This document shows, one piece after another, positions 27,730 to 36,863 of a DNA stretch of 64,000 bases. Under the pieces are notes generated by a model. The model was not told the origin of the DNA. It ran no database searches and was given only the letters and a program-made list of their open reading frames with translations. The stretch is from NCBI GenBank assembly GCA_020851465.1, contig JADZCR010000006.1, positions 620,001-684,000 on the forward strand. The letters run 5' to 3'. The stretch's first letter is position 1, and every line of letters begins with the position of its first letter. The DNA comes from Phycisphaeraceae bacterium (GTDB taxonomy: Bacteria > Planctomycetota > Phycisphaerae > Phycisphaerales > Phycisphaeraceae). The translations under genes were made by a program, and so were the position numbers.

Positions 27730-28515
27730 TCATTCGTACTTGATCCATTCCAACCATAACCCTGTTGGCGGCAGAGTAGGACCAGCTTGACGTCGATCTT
27801 TCGTATCGAGGATCGTTTCGATCACGTTCGGCTCGAATCTCCCGCGGCCAACCTCCACCAGCGTGCCGGTGAGAATACGAACCATGTTGTATAGAAATCC
27901 ACTTCCACTCACGACAACATGGACTTCCGGCGCGTTGATCGTTTTTTCTACGTAACAACTATGGATTGTTCGAACGGTGGTGAGACGATCGTGGTCTATA
28001 GCTGACAACCCGGCAAAATCGTGTTCCCCGATGAGCCGGCTAGCCGCATCATTCATTCGCTCTACTTCAAGCGGAGTCCAGCAGTGGTAGACATAATTGC
28101 GCAGCTCCAGCGGGCGACGGACCGTATTGAATATCCGGTAACGATACTGCTTCGATGTCGCACCGCTAATGGCATTGAATTGGTTTGTCGTTATTTCTGC
28201 AGTGACAATCTCTACGTCTTCGGGTAGCCGTGAATTTATTGCCTCTGCCATTCGCTCCACAGGCAATCGCGTTGCCGCATCGAATTGTGCAACCTGTCCG
28301 CGTGCGTGAACACCCGAATCTGTTCGGCTAGCACCGACAAGATTGATCCGCTGTTGAAGTGTCCGCGTCAGGACATCCTCAATCGTTCCCTGCACAGTTC
28401 GTAACGCAGCCTGCCCCGGCGGCTCCTGCTTTTGCCAACCATGGAACATGGTCCCGTCATAAGCAATGGTGAGCTTGTAGCGTCTTACCGAGATTGAATC
28501 CGACTGGTCAGTCAC
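27730..28515 (-). CDS. truA: tRNA pseudouridine synthase A
   Basis: TruA makes pseudouridine at positions 38-40 of tRNA anticodon stems. The product is 261 residues from a GTG start at 28515. The catalytic Asp is in VGASRTDSGVHARGQV (residues ~60-76), and the first strand YKLTIAYDGTMFHGWQ and the later GSGFLYNMVRILTGTLV are family motifs. It lies 73 bases upstream of the glycosyltransferase gene. No good ribosome site is seen before the GTG. Confidence 0.95.
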   Translation of the reverse strand: MTDQSDSISVRRYKLTIAYDGTMFHGWQKQEPPGQAALRTVQGTIEDVLTRTLQQRINLVGASRTDSGVHARGQVAQFDAATRLPVERMAEAINSRLPEDVEIVTAEITTNQFNAISGATSKQYRYRIFNTVRRPLELRNYVYHCWTPLEVERMNDAASRLIGEHDFAGLSAIDHDRLTTVRTIHSCYVEKTINAPEVHVVVSGSGFLYNMVRILTGTLVEVGRGRFEPNVIETILDTKDRRQAGPTLPPTGLWLEWIKYE

Positions 28516-28666
28516 GATTGATCATCTGGATCGTCTCGGGGTGATACGTTACAACGGCACAAGGAAGTAATTTTCGGGTGAGGACTTTGATCTCAGGCTG
28601 CCATCATGCATCTGACAAGTGATATTGGTGGTAGCGATAACACCAGTGAGACGATGTTGGCGGCTT

Positions 28667-29155
28667 TCAATACTTAAATCCGTTGTCACGAACGTGAACG
28701 TGCGGATCACCATGAAAGAAGTTGCCGCCTCGGACTGCGCCAACGAAGAGATCATGATCACCTTCAACATCCATATGGCAGGCCAGCTCACATTCGACGT
28801 AACTCATGCAATGGGCAAGGATGGGTACCCCCGTCACCGTATCGGGGACAAGTTCGAAGCCCAGGAATGGATCCTCTTGTATTTCCGTACCACTGGCAAA
28901 CTTTCGCATAATGACTTTTTCACCTTTGGGTAGTTGGCAAAGCCCAAAGCGGTGTGACTCGCTGATCAGAGGCATGATGGGGCGACCCTTGGCGATGGCA
29001 ATTGAGATCATTGGCGGTTGAAAGCAAACCTGCTGGACCCAACTGGCAAGCATTCCCGCGCGGCGGTCTTCATGAGCCGCGGTGAGAATGAACAGGCCGG
29101 ATGGAATGCGCCCGATTGCCGCGCCGATCCCCTGCTTCAACTTCTCGTCGATCAT
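28667..29155 (-). CDS. Flavin reductase-like (FMN-binding split-barrel) protein
   Basis: The product is 162 residues with AGGAG before the ATG. It has the flavin-reductase fold: GRIPSGLFILTA, GMLASWVQQVCFQPPMISIAIAKGRP, and a C-terminal HMDVEGDHDLFVGAV that closes the FMN site. The family binds FMN as a homodimer and may reduce flavin with NAD(P)H or act as a domain of flavodiiron systems. A partner monooxygenase is not seen nearby. There is a 150-base gap downstream before truA. Confidence 0.85.
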   Translation of the reverse strand: MIDEKLKQGIGAAIGRIPSGLFILTAAHEDRRAGMLASWVQQVCFQPPMISIAIAKGRPIMPLISESHRFGLCQLPKGEKVIMRKFASGTEIQEDPFLGFELVPDTVTGVPILAHCMSYVECELACHMDVEGDHDLFVGAVRGGNFFHGDPHVHVRDNGFKY

Positions 29156-29281
29156 CGGCTCCTATCCAATGAGAAAGGGAGTTGCCTCGCATCAATTTAG
29201 CTCAGACAGCATAAGCCCGGATCGGGCGAGCCGCAAAGTCCTCACATCGACAAATGACCAATTCCCATCGACAATCCATCC

Positions 29282-29929
29282 ATGAGCTATAGCGCTGTTC
29301 TCTTTGATCTTGATGGAACACTTGCCGACACGCTTCAAGATATCGCCGATGCAGCCAATTATGCGATCGAACAGTTAGGGCGAGATCGCATTGATGTGGA
29401 ACGGTTCCGTTATCTCGCCGGTCAGGGACTGGAATATCTCATGCGACACGCGTTTTCGAAGGATGACCAGCCGCTTGTACCCCGTGGTATGGAACTGTTC
29501 CGCGAGTACTACTCGGCACACAGTGAGGACCACACTACTCCGTACAACGGTATCCCAGACTTATTGGACAAATTAACCCGTCGTAAAATCACGATAGCCA
29601 TATTGAGTAACAAGCCGCACGAGGCAACACAGGCTGTGGTTTCCCGAATATTTGGCAGATGGAAATTTGCAGCAGTCATCGGGGCAAAGCCGTTTGCACC
29701 TCTCAAGCCCGACCCCACTGCAGCTATCGAAATCACAACTACGCTGGCTATCCCCTCAGGTAACTGGCTCTACGTAGGTGACACAATGGTGGACATGAAA
29801 ACCGCAATCGGAGCTGGGATGTTTCCGGTTGGTGTGCTATGGGGGTTTCGAGAAGAATCGGAACTGCGAGCCAATGGAGCGAGGGCGATCATCTCACAAC
29901 CCGAAGAGTTATTGAAATTGTTGGATTGA
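29282..29929 (+). CDS. gph: HAD-family phosphatase, phosphoglycolate phosphatase-like
   Basis: The product is 215 residues with the four HAD motifs: DLDGTLADT (nucleophile Asp 9 and acid Asp 11), ILSNKP, KPDP and VGDTMVDM. The cap is the C1 helical type of the Gph group. Phosphoglycolate phosphatase makes glycolate from 2-phosphoglycolate, and GlcDEF in this window could oxidise the product. The two loci are 14 kb apart. Substrate is inferred; pyrophosphatase PpaX-like activity is an alternative. Confidence 0.85.
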   Translation: MSYSAVLFDLDGTLADTLQDIADAANYAIEQLGRDRIDVERFRYLAGQGLEYLMRHAFSKDDQPLVPRGMELFREYYSAHSEDHTTPYNGIPDLLDKLTRRKITIAILSNKPHEATQAVVSRIFGRWKFAAVIGAKPFAPLKPDPTAAIEITTTLAIPSGNWLYVGDTMVDMKTAIGAGMFPVGVLWGFREESELRANGARAIISQPEELLKLLD

Positions 29930-29955
29930 ATTAAGATTTAAATCGGATTGTGATC

Positions 29956-30459
29956 CTATTGAGGTTCAGGTCCAGCGATTGATGATTCAAGGTATTCAAT
30001 TGCCTCTCGCAATCCCAATCGCCATTCCATGTATTGATAGGGCAAGGCTAGTCGCTCGTGCAGCACTCGTATTTCACTGAGAAACCTCTCATAAATCTCA
30101 TGCTGCCAGCTCTGAGTCCCTTGCTGACAGAAGAACACCCGACAACCCAGTGGACGTGAAGAATGTATCGAACAGAGTTTCTCGATTTGAAACGGACATC
30201 CTCCTCGTGGAGCTACCACTGATGCCCTTGGCCTGCTGGGGATTTCACCAAGCATCCAAGCGATCTCCAAACCGGTGACATAAAGCCGATGTCCGTACGC
30301 TTCAAAGTTGCAACATTTACCGCTGCTCCAGCAAACTGGTCCTCGAGTACGGATTGCAATGTCGAGTTGATCGTAAACCAGCCGTACTGCTTGATGCACA
30401 GCTGGCAGACGCACGGCAGCAAACCAGCATGACCAGCTACTTGATAGGGTTGCCGTCAC
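29956..30459 (-). CDS. Second YkgJ-like cysteine-cluster protein
   Basis: The likely start is GTG 30459, inside the end of the upstream YkgJ-like gene, giving 167 residues and a ~23-base overlap. The open frame extends to 30633 but that part is antisense-like in composition. The cysteines are in GPVCWSSGKCCNFEAYG, GGCPFQIEKLCSIHSSRPLGCRVFFC: a CxxxxxCC start and a C-x7-C-x8-C pattern, as in YkgJ zinc- or iron-chelating proteins. The end is a helical tail. Overlap and strand indicate translational coupling to the first YkgJ gene. The biochemical role of YkgJ proteins is not settled. Confidence 0.75.
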   Translation of the reverse strand: MTATLSSSWSCWFAAVRLPAVHQAVRLVYDQLDIAIRTRGPVCWSSGKCCNFEAYGHRLYVTGLEIAWMLGEIPSRPRASVVAPRGGCPFQIEKLCSIHSSRPLGCRVFFCQQGTQSWQHEIYERFLSEIRVLHERLALPYQYMEWRLGLREAIEYLESSIAGPEPQ

Positions 30460-30889
30460 GGAGTATCCGTATTTGTTCGATTGGATAAAAATTGCCGTGA
30501 TCCATACCGGGACACTTGTTCTTGGCCCGTTTCCATGCTGCAGGCGAGGAGAGCAGTTCCGGCCAGAACGGCCACGTACGGCACTGTCGCGGTCTGACGC
30601 TGTAAACACCACACAACGCTTTGCCTTTCTCATCCCAACGCAGGAATACGCAATCCTGACCTTTACCTTCGGGGTTGCTGTGCTCGTTGAGGGTCCATCG
30701 GCCGTTCACGGTATGAGCGTGTCGTCGAAGAAAAGTAGGGACATCGATACCGAGAAAGTCCGCCATTGCACGGGCTTCGACGTCATCAAACCACACATAA
30801 CCCGGTGCTCCCGTGCAGCAATTCCCGCACTGGGTACAGGAAAATTTGAGACCCTCGGCATACCACTCGTTGATGGGCATGGGCATCAT
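30437..30889 (-). CDS. YkgJ family cysteine-cluster protein
   Basis: The product is 150 residues. The cluster FSCTQCGNCCTGAPGYVW near residue 16 is a C-x2-C-x2-CC motif; later cysteines are DCVFL, LCGVYSVRPRQCRTWPFWP and NKCPG. This is the YkgJ (UPF0153) pattern, thought to bind zinc or an iron-sulfur centre. It is followed, with an overlap, by a second protein of the same broad type. The HDAC-like gene starts upstream on the same strand, ending 62 bases before this gene's start. Confidence 0.85.
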   Translation of the reverse strand: MMPMPINEWYAEGLKFSCTQCGNCCTGAPGYVWFDDVEARAMADFLGIDVPTFLRRHAHTVNGRWTLNEHSNPEGKGQDCVFLRWDEKGKALCGVYSVRPRQCRTWPFWPELLSSPAAWKRAKNKCPGMDHGNFYPIEQIRILRDGNPIK

Positions 30890-30951
30890 TGTATGCCGAG
30901 AGCAATCGTGAGTGCGAAATACTCAACAGCGTAAATCGACAGATCGCCATT

Positions 30952-31896
30952 TTATTCGAGCAGTGTTTCGATGTGTGCGACGACTCCTGCTGCGAGTGAG
31001 CGCAGGTTGTACCCGCCTTCCAGCGAAGAAACGATTCGTCCTTCCGCATGTCGTATGGCTATTTCCCTGATCTGCCGTGTCATCCATGCAAAGCCCTGCG
31101 GAGTCACATCCATGTGCGCCAGCGGATCGCCACAAGATGCGTCAAAACCCGCACTGATAATGATTACCTGCGGCTTAAACTGATCTAGCCTTGGAATCAC
31201 GCTATCCGTAAAGGCCCGGCGGTATTGATCATCGCCGCATCCCGGAGGCAGAGGCACGTTAAGCGTAAAGCCTTTGCCCTCGCCCAGTCCGCACTCGTAG
31301 CTGTATCCAGTGCCCGGGTAGAGGTACTGCGGAGCTTCGTGAACACTGATGAATAAAACATCCTGACGCTGTTCGAATACATGTTGCGTTCCATTGCCAT
31401 GATGGACATCAAAATCGACAATCGCAACACGAGCCAGATTGTGATGTCGAATGAGATACTCTGCTGCAATGGCAACATTATTGAAAAGACAAAATCCCAT
31501 CGACCTGTCTCGTTCTGCGTGGTGACCTGGTGGTCGAACAGCGCAGAAGGCATTGGTGACACTCCCAGTCATTACAGCATCGCAGGCAGCAAGAACCGCT
31601 CCGGCTGCAAGCTGTGCCACCTTAAAACTCTCCGCACAAATCGCCGAATCCGGCACGTCAATAAACGGCTCGCCGTCAGCGCATGCGGACACAACACGAT
31701 CCATATATGCACGCGAATGGATAGCTTCGATTGCACACAGGGATGCAGCTTTAAAATCCAAGGCTGTTAATCGTTTTGTAAGCCCCGCCTTGTGAAGCGC
31801 ATCGCTTACTGCCAAGAGACGAGCTGACCGTTCAGGATGATTCGGTCCTGTATCGTGACGAAGAAAACATTCGTGTTGGACAATACCTGTTGACAT
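30952..31896 (-). CDS. Histone-deacetylase-family (HDAC-like amidohydrolase) protein
   Basis: The product is 314 residues of the arginase/deacetylase fold. Motifs: DTGPNHPERSARL, RPPGHHAERDRSMGFC with the His-His pair, DFDVHHGNGTQ with zinc ligands, SAGFDAS, and SSLEGGYNL. In bacteria these act on acetylated small molecules (acetoin-utilisation type), polyamines or lysine side chains; the target here is unknown. There is no signal peptide. The two YkgJ-like genes follow on the same strand. Confidence 0.92.
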   Translation of the reverse strand: MSTGIVQHECFLRHDTGPNHPERSARLLAVSDALHKAGLTKRLTALDFKAASLCAIEAIHSRAYMDRVVSACADGEPFIDVPDSAICAESFKVAQLAAGAVLAACDAVMTGSVTNAFCAVRPPGHHAERDRSMGFCLFNNVAIAAEYLIRHHNLARVAIVDFDVHHGNGTQHVFEQRQDVLFISVHEAPQYLYPGTGYSYECGLGEGKGFTLNVPLPPGCGDDQYRRAFTDSVIPRLDQFKPQVIIISAGFDASCGDPLAHMDVTPQGFAWMTRQIREIAIRHAEGRIVSSLEGGYNLRSLAAGVVAHIETLLE

Positions 31897-32186
31897 GATT
31901 AGGCAAATTTGAAGATGACTGCTTCAGTTTATTCCGGTTGAGTCAAACCGTAGATACCATTCATATCTCGTGCTAAATACATGAGTTGCAGGTTAATACC
32001 CAACGAGATATTCCCTCAATATAACGGCGGGTTACTCCAAAAACTGTTTCGACTTCCTGTGCTACTGATGAACGAATATTTCGCTGGCTTCCGTGCATTT
32101 CTGAGTTACACTTGATGCGACAGTATCACGGCAAGCATGGTGTGTATTCCTCGCTTGCCTCTAAAAATGTTGAGGGAGAGAGTTTC

Positions 32187-33182
32187 ATGGTCAAGACGCA
32201 GAGTCGGTTAGTTGCACCGTTGTCTTGTGCAGTAGTGCTATTTTGCTCCATATTTGGCTGGGTGCCCTCTGCTAACGCACTGGTCGTTGAAAGCACCACA
32301 GGAGCAGGCGCACCGCCGAGCGGGTTTACGTTTACAGATAATGTGCCGACACATGGCTCGGCTGGTTCCGTTTATCTAGGAAATGGATACGTACTTGCTG
32401 CACGTCACCCGTCAGGTGGAGCCAAGTTTGCTGTCGAACTCAATAACGTGGTGTACAACCCTACCGCTGACCCGGCCGTATTTCTCAACAACACTCTCGT
32501 AGCCCTTACGTTCGGCGGTACATGGTCAACCTATGCGGATCTCATGGTCTTTCGTCTTGCTGGAGTTCCCTCGTCAATTCCAGGTATCACTTTAGCGACC
32601 GCACCTGTCACCACGGGCGAAACCATCGATATGACTGGACTAGGGCGGACGCGTGTCGCCTCAACCTCCACGTACTTCAATGGAGTGGATTACAACGACT
32701 ACTACGGTGGCGGTTCCGTCAGTGAAACCGGCTACAACTGGAGTGGAAGTAATCAGTTCATCCAATGGGGCCAAAATAAGGTTTCACCATCGCTGTTCAA
32801 AATACCTGACAGTGGCTATGGCGATACCTTGTCTTTCAGTACTCAATTCAACTCTCCGGGTAACGGCGATGCTCTGCCCGATGAAGCAATGGGAGCTGCA
32901 GGTGATTCCGGTGCACCCGCTTTCATCAAGCGTGGTGGACAGTGGGATCTAACCGGTATCAATCTGACAGTGGACCTGCTGCTCAAAGGCTCACCACCTG
33001 CCCCACCGAGTTCAGCACTATTTGCTGCTGTATATTCCTCCGCCAATGCTGACATGCGCACGTATATGGCCAATCTCTATTACTACCAGGATCAATACGC
33101 TATGCTGATTCCTGAGCCGGCTTCATTCGCGTTACTGATGGGCGGTATGGCAGCTGTGCTCAGTCGCCGACGATCACGATAA
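32187..33182 (+). CDS. PEP-CTERM-sorted trypsin-like (S1) serine peptidase
   Basis: The start at 32187 has GAGGGAGAG just upstream; the frame is open from 32112. A signal peptide covers residues 1-~31 (ends ANA). A chymotrypsin-like triad is visible: His 74 in VLAARHPS, Asp 118 in YADLMVFRL and Ser 241 in GAAGDSGAPAF. The His context lacks the usual TAAHC. The C-terminus is PEPASFALLMGGMAAVLSRRRSR: a PEP-CTERM motif, hydrophobic stretch and Arg cluster, the target of exosortase. It is thus a candidate secreted or surface-bound protease. Exosortase genes are not in the window. Confidence 0.85.
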   Translation: MVKTQSRLVAPLSCAVVLFCSIFGWVPSANALVVESTTGAGAPPSGFTFTDNVPTHGSAGSVYLGNGYVLAARHPSGGAKFAVELNNVVYNPTADPAVFLNNTLVALTFGGTWSTYADLMVFRLAGVPSSIPGITLATAPVTTGETIDMTGLGRTRVASTSTYFNGVDYNDYYGGGSVSETGYNWSGSNQFIQWGQNKVSPSLFKIPDSGYGDTLSFSTQFNSPGNGDALPDEAMGAAGDSGAPAFIKRGGQWDLTGINLTVDLLLKGSPPAPPSSALFAAVYSSANADMRTYMANLYYYQDQYAMLIPEPASFALLMGGMAAVLSRRRSR

Positions 33183-33194
33183 GACAATAGCGAT

Positions 33195-33917
33195 TCACAG
33201 CTCCACTACACGGATGGCTTCCTCTGGGGTAAACGCACCCTCATACAGCGCACGTCCAACGATTACTCCTTGAAGCGGTAGGCGGCGTAGCTGTCGCAGG
33301 TGATCCAGAGTTCCTACGCCACCGGACGAAACAATCGGCACCTTGGTAGCTCCAGCAATTTGTGCGGTTGCTTCAAGATTCGGCCCCTTCATTGTTCCAT
33401 CGGTGGCGATATCTGTGTACACAATCGCGGCTAAAGGCCAATCGGTAACACGCTGAGCAATTTCCAAGGCAGTTGTATCCAACTGCTTTTCCCATCCGCT
33501 GACAGTCAACTTCCCCTTATTGGCACCTAAATCCAGCACTATCCTGTTCTGATAGGAAGAGTTAGTTACCAATTTTTCGAACCATTTCCAATTTTGAAGC
33601 GCAGCAGTTCCCAGGCTGACTCGTGTTACACCAACGCTAAGCAAGGCATCAATAGCAGCCTCACTGCGAACTCCTCCGCCGACCTCAATCTTTAACTTGG
33701 TCGCTTGGCAAATGGCAGTAATGACCTCGACATGGGCGACCCGACCAATCCGTGCTCCATCAAGATCCACTACATGCAGCCAACTCGCCCCCGCCCGCTC
33801 AAATAATCTGGCTTGAGCAATGGGGTCGTTGCCATAGGTCGTTTGCTGGTCGTAATTCCCCTGTTGAAGGCGAACGACCTTGCCGTCGCGAAGGTCTATG
33901 GATGGGAAAAGAAACAT
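33195..33917 (-). CDS. hisA: Phosphoribosyl-formimino-AICAR phosphate isomerase HisA
   Basis: HisA performs the Amadori isomerisation of ProFAR in histidine synthesis. The 240-residue TIM barrel begins PSIDLRDGKVVRLQQG with the catalytic Asp 8 and carries the second catalytic Asp in YTDIATDGTMKGPN; phosphate-binding loops are VGGGVRS and SSGGVGTLD. No hisF or other his gene is adjacent. It converges with the PEP-CTERM gene, with only 12 bases between. Confidence 0.96.
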   Translation of the reverse strand: MFLFPSIDLRDGKVVRLQQGNYDQQTTYGNDPIAQARLFERAGASWLHVVDLDGARIGRVAHVEVITAICQATKLKIEVGGGVRSEAAIDALLSVGVTRVSLGTAALQNWKWFEKLVTNSSYQNRIVLDLGANKGKLTVSGWEKQLDTTALEIAQRVTDWPLAAIVYTDIATDGTMKGPNLEATAQIAGATKVPIVSSGGVGTLDHLRQLRRLPLQGVIVGRALYEGAFTPEEAIRVVEL

Positions 33918-34145
33918 AATCTAAGTCCGTGAAGAGTCGGCTATATTCCTTCCCTGTCTGCGGAAGTCAAACTTTGAAATTGAGTCGTTTCCCGTAAGCT
34001 GAAACATCAATGAATGGTTAACGCCTTTCATGGTGAACGATGGCCATGCTTCGCGTACGACACCTATCAGGTAGCGTCGCAAAATCCGGCGCAGCAGCTG
34101 CACGAAGGGAGCCGAAAGGTCTCGCAAGTCGAAAGCCGGAAAACG

Positions 34146-34172
34146 AAAAACCCCGCGATTTGCGGGGCTTTT
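34146..34172 (-). terminator. Intrinsic terminator after tRNA-Val
   Basis: CCCCGC (34151-34156) pairs with GCGGGG (34162-34167) around a GATTT loop. A-runs on the plus strand give a five-U tract on the minus strand, 45 bases after the tRNA 3' end. T residues on the other side would also allow termination of plus-strand reads. Confidence 0.85.
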
Positions 34173-34216
34173 CGAGATACTGCAACAGGGTGCGATGGCA
34201 CCCAAACTAATTACAG

Positions 34217-34290
34217 TGGGCGATGAGGGACTCGAACCCACGACTTCCTCCGTGTAAAGGAGGCGCTCTAGCCAACTGAGCTAATCGCCC
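34217..34290 (-). tRNA. tRNA-Val (anticodon TAC)
   Basis: The minus strand folds as a tRNA: acceptor stem GGGCGAT with ATCGCCC, D-arm with AGCTCAGTTGG, anticodon stem CCTCC with GGAGG around the loop TTTACAC, and a T-arm with GGTTCGAGTCC. The anticodon TAC reads valine codons. The discriminator is A at 34217. The CCA end is not encoded. It appears to be a single-gene transcript. Confidence 0.95.
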
Positions 34291-34392
34291 GAGAACGGCA
34301 TTATACCCGCGTCATCGCTACTGTTCGTCTCGCCTTCAACAACCAGCACCTCTATGGTAGTTGCGCCTTACATCCCGTTAGGTCGGTACCTA

Positions 34393-34430
34393 TAAAAACT
34401 AGCCCTGGAAATAAAGCTTCCAGGGCTAGT
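34393..34430 (-). terminator. Intrinsic terminator of dnaK
   Basis: A 13-bp stem (34398-34410 with 34418-34430) encloses a seven-base loop, followed on the minus strand by a U-run from the A-tract at 34394-34398. It lies 31 bases after the dnaK stop. Confidence 0.92.
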
Positions 34431-34461
34431 AAGTTCTGTTGATGTAAAGTCCGTGGAACCA

Positions 34462-36390
34462 CTATTCCTTGACTTCGAACTCAGCGTCAATCACATCGTC
34501 ACCACCCTTCTTACCTACGCCGCTTCCAGCTGTTTGTCCGCTTCGATCACTGCCTGTGTCGGTTCCGGGGCCGGTTCCCGCTGAGGCCCCGCCGGTCTTG
34601 TCATAGATTTCCTTACCCATTTCCATTCGGGCATTTTCGACCTCAGCAGCACTTCGTTTAATGGCTTCGGCGTCGTCTTCCTTAATCCTCGCTTCAACAT
34701 TCGAGATCGCAGATTCGACCTTTCCACGCACTTCAGGCGAGACCTTGTCGCCGTGTTCCTGTAAATCTTTGCGAGTCTGATAGACGAGATTTTCCGCCTG
34801 ATTACGGGCATCGACCAACTCACGCTTTTTCTTATCGTCGGCGGTGTGAGCCTCGGCATCCCTCTTCATTTTCTCGATCTCTTCCTTCGAGAGACCGCTG
34901 GAACCTTTGATCTCTATCTTCTGAGTCTTGCCCGTGCCTTTGTCGGTTGCAGCGACGTTGAGGATGCCGTTGGCATCGATGTTGAACTCAACCTCGATCT
35001 GAGGCATTCCCCGTGGGGCTGGCGCGATACCTGCAAGGTTGAAGCGACCCAAAGTTCGATTGTCATTGGCAAATTCTCGCTCGCCCTGCAATACGTGAAT
35101 AGTCACTTCACTTTGGTTGTCGCTCGCGGTTGAGAAAGTTTCCTTTTTCGAAGTGGGTATGGTCGTGTTGCGGTCGATGAGCTTGGTCATCACCCCGCCA
35201 AGGGTCTCGATGCCCAAAGACAACGGGGTAACGTCAAGAAGCAACACATCCTTAACTTCACCTTGGAGTACCGCAGCCTGAACCGCAGCGCCGATGGCAA
35301 CGACTTCATCGGGGTTAAGACTCTTGTTGGGGTCTTTCTTGAAAATTTCCTTGGCGATCTGTTGCACGCGAGGCATGCGAGTCGAGCCACCAACGAGTAC
35401 GCACTCGGCAATCTGATCCGCTGACAGCTTGGCGTCTTGGAGAGCCTTGAGCACTGGCCCACGGCAACGCTCAAACAGATCGATACAAAGCTGTTCAAAT
35501 TTTGCTCGTGTAATCGTGATCTGCAGGTGCTTGGGCCCTTCGGCGGTGGCGGTAATGAACGGAAGGTTTACCGTCGTCTCCTGAGTCGTAGAAAGCTCCA
35601 TCTTGGCCTTCTCGGCTGCCTCTTTGAGACGCTGCAGAGCCATCGCATCCTTGCGAAGGTCAATGCTTTCCTGCTTACGAAACTCTTCTGCCAGAAAGTC
35701 GATCAGTTTCTGATCCCAGTCATCGCCGCCCAGGTGCGTGTCGCCATTGGTTGACAGCACTTCAAACACACCATCGCCAATATCGAGGATAGAGATATCG
35801 AAGGTTCCACCGCCTAGATCGAACACTGCAACTTTGCCTGATTTTTTCTTATCCAGACCATACGCCAGAGCTGCTGCGGTTGGTTCGTTGATGATGCGTT
35901 CGACCTTAAGGCCGGCAATCTCGCCAGCCTCCTTGGTCGCCTGACGCTGAGAATCATTGAAGTATGCCGGCACAGTAATCACAGCGCTGGTTACTTTTTC
36001 GCCGAGGTAGTCTTCCGCAGTCTTCTTGAGATCTTGAAGCACCATCGCGGAGATTTCTTGTGGCGTGTATAGCTTTTCACGCACCTTCACCTTGACGAGT
36101 TCGTCTTCGCCTCCGACGACTTCATAGGGAACAATTTTTTCTTCGCTGTGAACCTCGCCGTGCCGCCGACCCATGAATCGCTTGATCGAATAGATAGTGT
36201 TACGGGGATTGGTGATCTGCTGGTGCTTGGCTGTCTGCCCGACGAGGCGTTCGCCTTTGTCGGTAAAGCCGACGATTGATGGAGTGATGCGGCTGCCGCT
36301 GCTATTGATGAGCACTTTGGGCGAACCACCTTCCATAATCGCGACGACAGAGTTTGTGGTCCCCAGGTCAATGCCGATTGTTTTTGCCAT
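34462..36390 (-). CDS. dnaK: Chaperone protein DnaK (Hsp70)
   Basis: DnaK binds and releases unfolded proteins with ATP, assisted by DnaJ and GrpE. The 642-residue product has the ATPase half ([40 protein letters not shown]) and the peptide-binding half ([17 protein letters not shown]), then a helical lid and a Gly/Thr-rich tail ending [12 protein letters not shown]. The upstream sequence has AAGGCAG before the ATG. No CIRCE element (TTAGCACTC inverted repeat) is visible upstream. dnaJ and grpE are not adjacent; the gene is monocistronic. Confidence 0.98.
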   Translation of the reverse strand: MAKTIGIDLGTTNSVVAIMEGGSPKVLINSSGSRITPSIVGFTDKGERLVGQTAKHQQITNPRNTIYSIKRFMGRRHGEVHSEEKIVPYEVVGGEDELVKVKVREKLYTPQEISAMVLQDLKKTAEDYLGEKVTSAVITVPAYFNDSQRQATKEAGEIAGLKVERIINEPTAAALAYGLDKKKSGKVAVFDLGGGTFDISILDIGDGVFEVLSTNGDTHLGGDDWDQKLIDFLAEEFRKQESIDLRKDAMALQRLKEAAEKAKMELSTTQETTVNLPFITATAEGPKHLQITITRAKFEQLCIDLFERCRGPVLKALQDAKLSADQIAECVLVGGSTRMPRVQQIAKEIFKKDPNKSLNPDEVVAIGAAVQAAVLQGEVKDVLLLDVTPLSLGIETLGGVMTKLIDRNTTIPTSKKETFSTASDNQSEVTIHVLQGEREFANDNRTLGRFNLAGIAPAPRGMPQIEVEFNIDANGILNVAATDKGTGKTQKIEIKGSSGLSKEEIEKMKRDAEAHTADDKKKRELVDARNQAENLVYQTRKDLQEHGDKVSPEVRGKVESAISNVEARIKEDDAEAIKRSAAEVENARMEMGKEIYDKTGGASAGTGPGTDTGSDRSGQTAGSGVGKKGGDDVIDAEFEVKE

Positions 36391-36741
36391 GGTATTTCTG
36401 CCTTATAAAAGGGTGCCGTGGATTACCCGGCCGACAATAGGACAATCCTCCGACCAAGCTGACACCACGTGATCTTTTGCAAAGGTAGTGCCAACGGAAC
36501 GTGCATAAACTCATCAAAAGGCCATAATTTCACGGCATTTCCATTACATTTCACGACAAGCGACCCATACACGTCCTGCCACCAACGGATCATAGTCCCC
36601 GTAGCCTGCCAAATTGACAACGCAATGAAAAGATATTTCAAGCTGGCACTGTGGCTGACTTGAGCATCCAAGGCCACCGTGATCCAAGGTGAGGTCAATG
36701 TAGAAATTCGCTATTTTTTCCACCTCTTTTTAATTAGCCGC
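36391..36741. other. Intergenic region upstream of dnaK and HU genes
   Basis: This part of the divergent gap must contain the dnaK promoter. A 91-codon minus-strand frame (36423-36698, TTG start) and a 64-codon plus-strand frame overlap each other and look non-coding. I see no heat-shock operator, RNA gene or repeat. Confidence 0.4.
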
Positions 36742-36770
36742 TTGAATTGTGCGGGAAAAACAGACAGAAT
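36742..36770 (+). promoter_or_regulatory. Possible sigma-70-type promoter of the HU gene
   Basis: TTGAAT at 36742 and CAGAAT at 36765 are spaced by 17 bases and each match four of six consensus positions. Transcription would start near 36777, giving an ~87-base leader. Assigned by eye only. Confidence 0.4.
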
Positions 36771-36781
36771 CCCGAAAGGTA

Positions 36782-36819
36782 GGGGCGAATGCCCCATTTT
36801 TCCCGGACTTTGTGCCGGG
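36782..36819 (+). promoter_or_regulatory. Two-hairpin leader of the HU gene, possible attenuator
   Basis: GGGGC-GAAT-GCCCC at 36782-36795 is followed by ATTTTT, as in a short terminator. A second stem, CCCGG with CCGGG, follows at 36802-36819. The ribosome site AAGGAGA is at 36849. Attenuation or RNA protection is inferred. Confidence 0.4.
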
Positions 36820-36863
36820 TGTCACGGACGGTTCCACCCTTTTTCTCTAAGGAGAGATGCAAG

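Noticed and set aside
36423-36698. A 91-codon minus-strand frame upstream of dnaK
   Set aside because: TTG start without a ribosome site, overlapping an equally long plus-strand frame, and no recognisable pattern. Kept as non-coding, though a small protein cannot be fully excluded.
36391-36863. CIRCE heat-shock operator upstream of dnaK
   Set aside because: No TTAGCACTC-N9-GAGTGCTAA-like inverted repeat is present.
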